Shown here piece by piece: positions 59,650 to 64,000 of a DNA stretch of 64,000 bases. Source of the stretch: Erythrocercus mccallii. Taxonomy: Eukaryota; Chordata; Aves; Passeriformes; Dicruridae. Positions within the stretch are counted from its first letter, which is position 1; each line of letters begins with the position of its first letter. A program made the position numbers and the translations under genes. A model generated the notes under the pieces. That model made no database searches, had not been told where the DNA came from, and saw only the letters and a list, made by a program, of their open reading frames with translations. The stretch is from assembly GCA_013397435.1 (NCBI GenBank), contig VZRG01000533.1, forward strand, positions 248,001-312,000. Direction: 5' to 3'.

Positions 59650-60110
59650 GATTACACACTAACCACATACTATCTCAAAATCCCAAGGGCTGTTTATTGT
59701 TCAACAATTTATGATAGCCTTGTTAGAGCCCTGCATATCAGGCATCTCTGGAGTATGGGAAGAAACAGAGACAAATAGCATACAAACTATATTGAACAAT
59801 TCATTACATTATATTGTGGAAACCTTAGCACAGCATGCAGATAACCCTTTTATGAATGCTGCCTTATTGAACAATAATCACTCTGTAATGTTTCAGATAT
59901 TTAAATCATATTTATAATCACACATTTTAACGCAACATCCCTCATAAAGTTCTCAAGGCATTTTACAGGATGCATAAAGCATGGAAAAATACAAAATTTA
60001 AAAATGCAGATGCACCTACCACAGGTGTTGGAGGTAGGCTAATGAGGTAGATATACAAAAATCTAAGCTGACAGTTTAACAGTTTAAGTAGTGTATATAA
60101 TAATTCAAAC
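59650..60110. promoter_or_regulatory. Candidate regulatory element with paired SOX-type motifs
   Basis: ATTGTTCAACAAT at 59696-59708 holds two inverted AACAAT cores with a one-base gap. ATTGAACAAT recurs at 59791-59800 and 59866-59875. AACAAT/ATTGTT is the SOX HMG-box core. The surrounding DNA is complex, repeat-free and AT-rich, with ATTTAAATCA, TATTTATAATCA and homeodomain-like words. Function and conservation are inferred, not shown. Confidence 0.3.
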
Positions 60111-62919
60111 ACGTTTTAAGGTATCCTTAGTTATAAAACTGTTCTTTAACTAAATATTTGGGCTAGGTTGTATAAGTGCTTATTTTCAGTTTACAGTTAT
60201 GGTGAGAAACAGCAACATTTTTTTGGTTCCTTATTTAGAATCTTGTGCTTAAAAGCTTTCATGGATCCCAAGCTGAAAGATAAATTACCAGGGGAGGTTT
60301 CCAGTGTGCTTGCTGAGCAGTGTTGTATATAACAACACCTCTCTAAAGAGGTCTGAAACTTTTGCCTTGCTGCATATTCCACAAGATCATCAGCCACATC
60401 CTCTCTATGTGTGCATATGTGCATGGAAAATTCCATGTTCATGGTCATTGGTGCTACCCAGGCAAGGCTCCCATTCATTCTTGTCCAAAACAGCCCCTAA
60501 GGATGTTCCTGAGCTGGTGACCAGCACAGCTGTCATTACACCAAATGTGTGAAATGTGCAGTAAAATTATGATCCTTTAGGACTCCACAGCATACAGGCA
60601 TCTGATGTGGACTTGGTTTGCCCAATGGTATCTTAATTCTGATTTTATACCTGCTGTTCTTCATACTAGAGCAGGTAGTAGCAAGCTAATTCCATCTCTT
60701 TGAGTCACATTCTTTTTTTGGTAGAATACAGCATCTGAAGATCAAGGTTAAGTTGCTGAACTGTCATGGAAGTTTTTCTGAGAAAAAAAAAGCGTGTTTA
60801 ATTCTGTGCCTGTTACTGTAGAAAATTCTGGAGGTACTTGCAACTTTCTAGGTTGTTTTTTTTTAATTTTAACATATTTCACTATGTCCAGAAATAATTT
60901 TTAATATGTTGTAATGTGTAAAAAGTGTGGGAGGGTTGGGATATTTTTCTTGATGGCACTATGTGCATGTGTCTATATTCTCATGGCATATTTGTGGCTT
61001 GGATTCAAACTATAGATCAATTCTCTTTTCTCTACTTCGAGACATTTCCCTCTTCTTTCAAGTTAGAACTTAAAAATTGAGATAAGATGTCAGGGAACTT
61101 TAAATAAAAATATATGATATTTTGATGTTTAAGGATCTCAAAAACAGTGCTTCAGAGTTTGATGGGATATAATTAAGGAAACATACAAAAAAACCCAAAC
61201 AGATGCCAAAAACCTTATGGATGAAATGGAACAGAGAGAGTTCCTGTGGGGGGAAAAGAACTGGCTAATCAACAACGTCTATGGCTAGGAGCAAATTTGG
61301 AGGATTCGTGATTCTCCTTGGTTTCTTTTTTTTTTTTTAAGATTATAATTCTATTTTTGCAAACCACTTGTGTCCTGAGAGATGACTAAGGAAACCCAGC
61401 GAGTTATAGGGCATGGGCTTTGGCTAATGCACCATAGGATACCCCCTTTCCCTGGCTCTTTTTACAGCTGGCCAAGCTGCCTGGTGGGAAGGGCAGCAGG
61501 TGAGGAAACCTGGTCAAAGCCTTTTCTAGTTTCCTGTGTGCTCCTGAGTCAGTCACGAAGAGCATCGTCCTGGCAGAACCTGTGGCTTCAAACATGCAGG
61601 AGAAAGACTGGAGTCTCCTGCCTGCACCCAAGGAAGGAAGCTCCTGCCCACAGGGGGCTTTGGCTCAGCATAGCCTGGACCTGCCTGTGCTTAAAAATCC
61701 CCTTATGAGAAGCATAAGTGCTGTTTTGTTACAGCCATCGTAAAGGGCTGGAAAGATTGTTCCTGTGTGGGCACAAGGGTATGGCTGGGACTAAACCACG
61801 AGGCATCAGTCATCAGCAGGGACACACAGCAGAGACAGACTCTGATGACTTTGCACACGGTTGTGCCAACACTTCCTCAACTCTATCTGAGCCAAAAAAT
61901 GCTGCTGTTTTGGAGGTAAACCTACACTGAGCTTTCTCTCATACTTCTCTCCGTGTTTTTGTTGTCTCCTTTTCTGTCTAGTCACAATTTTCACCAAAAA
62001 CAACATGTGAGGATGATTTTGAGTGAGTGGCTTGAGCACACAATAGGTTATAGAGCTGCAAGCAGCCAGAGGCTGTCAGCCTTACCTAATGGAATAACAG
62101 ATAGAGGGCAAGAATAATAGCTCCCTTGTCTGCTAGTCTATTAATGGAGGAGGCATCAATACTGCAAAATGACTGGTAATAAGAATATTTTAAGGATGGG
62201 GGTGAACCTTGGAAATAAATGAACTTGCATTGCTAGCAGGATTGCTACAGCATAAATTAAATGCTTTCAGAAATAGTTTGTTTCGTTACTGGGCAGAAAT
62301 ATAGTATCAAATGTTAGTTATTGTTATTTTTTGTTATTCTGCATTTTAAAATGTTTAGTCATTCTTTTTTCCTTTAACATCCATGTCCAAAAAACACATA
62401 GAACTTCTGACCTAGGAATATATTTATACAACATCACAAATCTTTTCCATGGCAACAGGCCTTGTCAAGCTGTCACAAGCACCATAATGACAGATTTCTA
62501 GGCAGTTCCCAAATAAATATGATCTTAGCATGTTACTGGAGAAAAATGCTTTCTGTAAGTGATGGGTAGCTCAAAGCACCTGGCCCAGAGGTGCAGGTAG
62601 AAGAGTTAAGAGCCAATACTCCACCATGAAAACTAGTAGAAGATTCAATATTCAGTTAAGTCTGAAAAACAGAGAAGAATAAAGGGTAGTTCTTCAGACC
62701 TTTTGTCACAAAATTAAACATGACTGACCTCAGTCGAAAGGACTTCTTGAATGAGTAAAGATCAGTTCTCAAGAGCTGAAGGACTGGACCCTTCTAAGTC
62801 AAGAAATATTTAGGGTGACAGCTGGCATGGACTCTGCAGTGCATAGATCTTCAAAAGGTCCCAAAGAAATGAAGGGATTCAGAATTGGGCACTGGGATCT
62901 AAAAAAACAATCTTAGAGT
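60111..62919. other. Gene-free stretch
   Basis: No gene is seen. Poly-T at 61326-61340. Frames at 61382-61708 (plus) and 61806-62039 (minus) have no domain. 62280-62540 has an X-box-like word CCATGGCAAC at 62447-62456 and TGTCA/TGACA words (see findings). Confidence 0.48.
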
Positions 62920-62985
62920 CAGATTCTGCCTTTGAGATGTTTTCTGCTTCTTGCTGGATTCCACTGGGGCCAGCAACTAATAGAA
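62920..62985. repeat. Possible ancient amniote relic
   Basis: AGAGTCAGATTCTGCCTTTG followed by TTGCTGGATTCCACTGGGGC resembles the 'gggtcagattctgccctcag ... actccattgacttcagtgg' segment of old amniote repeats. The match is short. Confidence 0.3.
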
Positions 62986-64000
62986 GTAAGGACCTTGGGA
63001 AAAATTTTATTTAGAAATGAGTAGCAGCAATGACTTATGAAAAGTGGGTTCAGGCTGTTCCTCTCCTTGATATTTACAAGCAGCTAGATCTAAATAGGAT
63101 ATCTCTTAAAGAGGAATAGTTTCATCCACCTACCTGTCAACAAAGTACCAGAGAATACCAAGTGGAGCCAGATGCTGTTCCATGTATTTTTTTTCTTAAT
63201 GATCATAACAGTGGAACTCTGATACTATTTTTTTGGGACTATTGTACATTTTGTCTTCCATCTGCCTTCTCAAAACACCCTCCAATAGCCTTATCTTGCT
63301 CTTTTCCTCCCCCTACTCACTCTCAGCTTTATGCCTTCACTCATGGTGCCTCCTAACACATTAAACAGTCCCCATGACCTCATCTGTCAAACGTCCTTTT
63401 ATTCACATCCAAAAATCTCTTAAAACCCACCTCTTCCAGTAAGCAAGCTTTCTTCTATTATAGCTTATAATTTTGTCTTCTTTTTCTTCTTGTCTCTCTT
63501 TATTTTTCACATTGTAATAGACAGAGAGCTGTTAGTATCGTCAGAACCTAAAATTGCCTTACATTTCCCATTACAAGACTTTGTTTTTAGTTGCTTATAA
63601 TTTTGCAGCTTTAAATTACTTAGACTGAATTTTTCCATGCCAGGTGTCTCAAGCAAAATTTTTCTGGAAAGTTTCAGCTAGACTACTTTAGACAGTTCTG
63701 AAAATGCAATTAAGGAAGAACGCCATGGCTTAGCTATTTGAAAAAATTCTTACAAGCGCTTTGTTCAAAAGCATTTGGTTTTGGCTTAGAGATTTCAAGG
63801 ATCCAGTGAATCCTTTGGTCTGCCTCTGTCTGTACCCCCAGAAAAATGTCAGTCTGTGCCCACCCCCTAAAATCTCATTTAAAACTAAAGCTTAATGGAG
63901 AATTGTGAGTCTCTGGCAGCTAAAGGTCTAATGCAATAGAGACTGGAGTGGAAAAAATTAGGAAATTCCAGAATTAAGGTTGCTTCTGTAGCCTTAACTA
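62986..64000. other. Gene-free AT-rich stretch
   Basis: No gene or repeat is recognised. The sequence runs off the end of the window without any landmark. Confidence 0.5.

Overview
The window looks like nuclear DNA from a bird, or less likely another sauropsid. I see no complete protein-coding gene, rRNA, tRNA, CRISPR array or bacterial-type feature. The evidence for a bird is threefold. Several CR1 (chicken repeat 1) LINE fragments carry the typical 3' ends and the octamer-like ATTCTRTG tail. A few older amniote-wide repeat relics of MIR/L3 type are present. There is no Alu, L1 or other mammalian young repeat, overall repeat density is low, the sequence is AT-rich and CpG is depleted. It therefore reads as one long intergenic interval (gene desert) or the inside of a very long intron; the sequence alone does not decide which, and no gene can be named.

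Layout. 1-7 kb: AT-rich unique sequence with three CR1 pieces, all minus strand: a 3' end at about 1.4 kb, a reverse-transcriptase relic at about 3.0 kb and a longer 3' end at about 5.8-6.0 kb. A TA microsatellite lies at 2.35 kb. 7-16 kb: a cluster of repeated CCAAT-type and ATTTAAATAG motifs at 7.6 kb, A/C low-complexity DNA at 9.2 kb, a CR1 tail at 10.2 kb and simple repeats. 16-33 kb: an ancient palindromic repeat relic at 16.1 kb, MIR/L3-type relics at 15.9, 21.7, 29.2 and 32.3 kb, and a GC-richer patch with a G-quadruplex-type GGGA run at 24.6 kb. 33-44 kb: several stretches whose texture suggests conserved noncoding elements (homeodomain, POU and SOX core words, retained CpGs), plus one CR1 3' end at 38.8 kb. 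44-49 kb: a 24-bp tandem duplication, A/C and poly-C low complexity, a CTGT microsatellite and another element-like block at 48.3-48.8 kb. 49.2-52.4 kb: an odd exon-like block with several interrupted coding-like frames on both strands, including a possible BED-type zinc-finger relic and the longest open frame of the window. 52.4-64 kb: mostly unique AT-rich DNA, with a CAG run at 56.1 kb, a cluster of paired SOX-type motifs at 59.7-59.9 kb and an X-box-like block at 62.4 kb.

Interpretation. The short open frames throughout are no longer than expected by chance in such DNA. None that I read shows a recognisable intact domain, a convincing splice framework or a start context. If the window has a function it is most likely regulatory (distal enhancers), and I give specific candidates. 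I did not find a demonstrable new biological system. The strongest leads are the SOX-motif cluster, the 33.7 and 40.6 kb element-like blocks, the 49.2-52.4 kb interrupted coding-like block and the palindromic relic at 16.1 kb.
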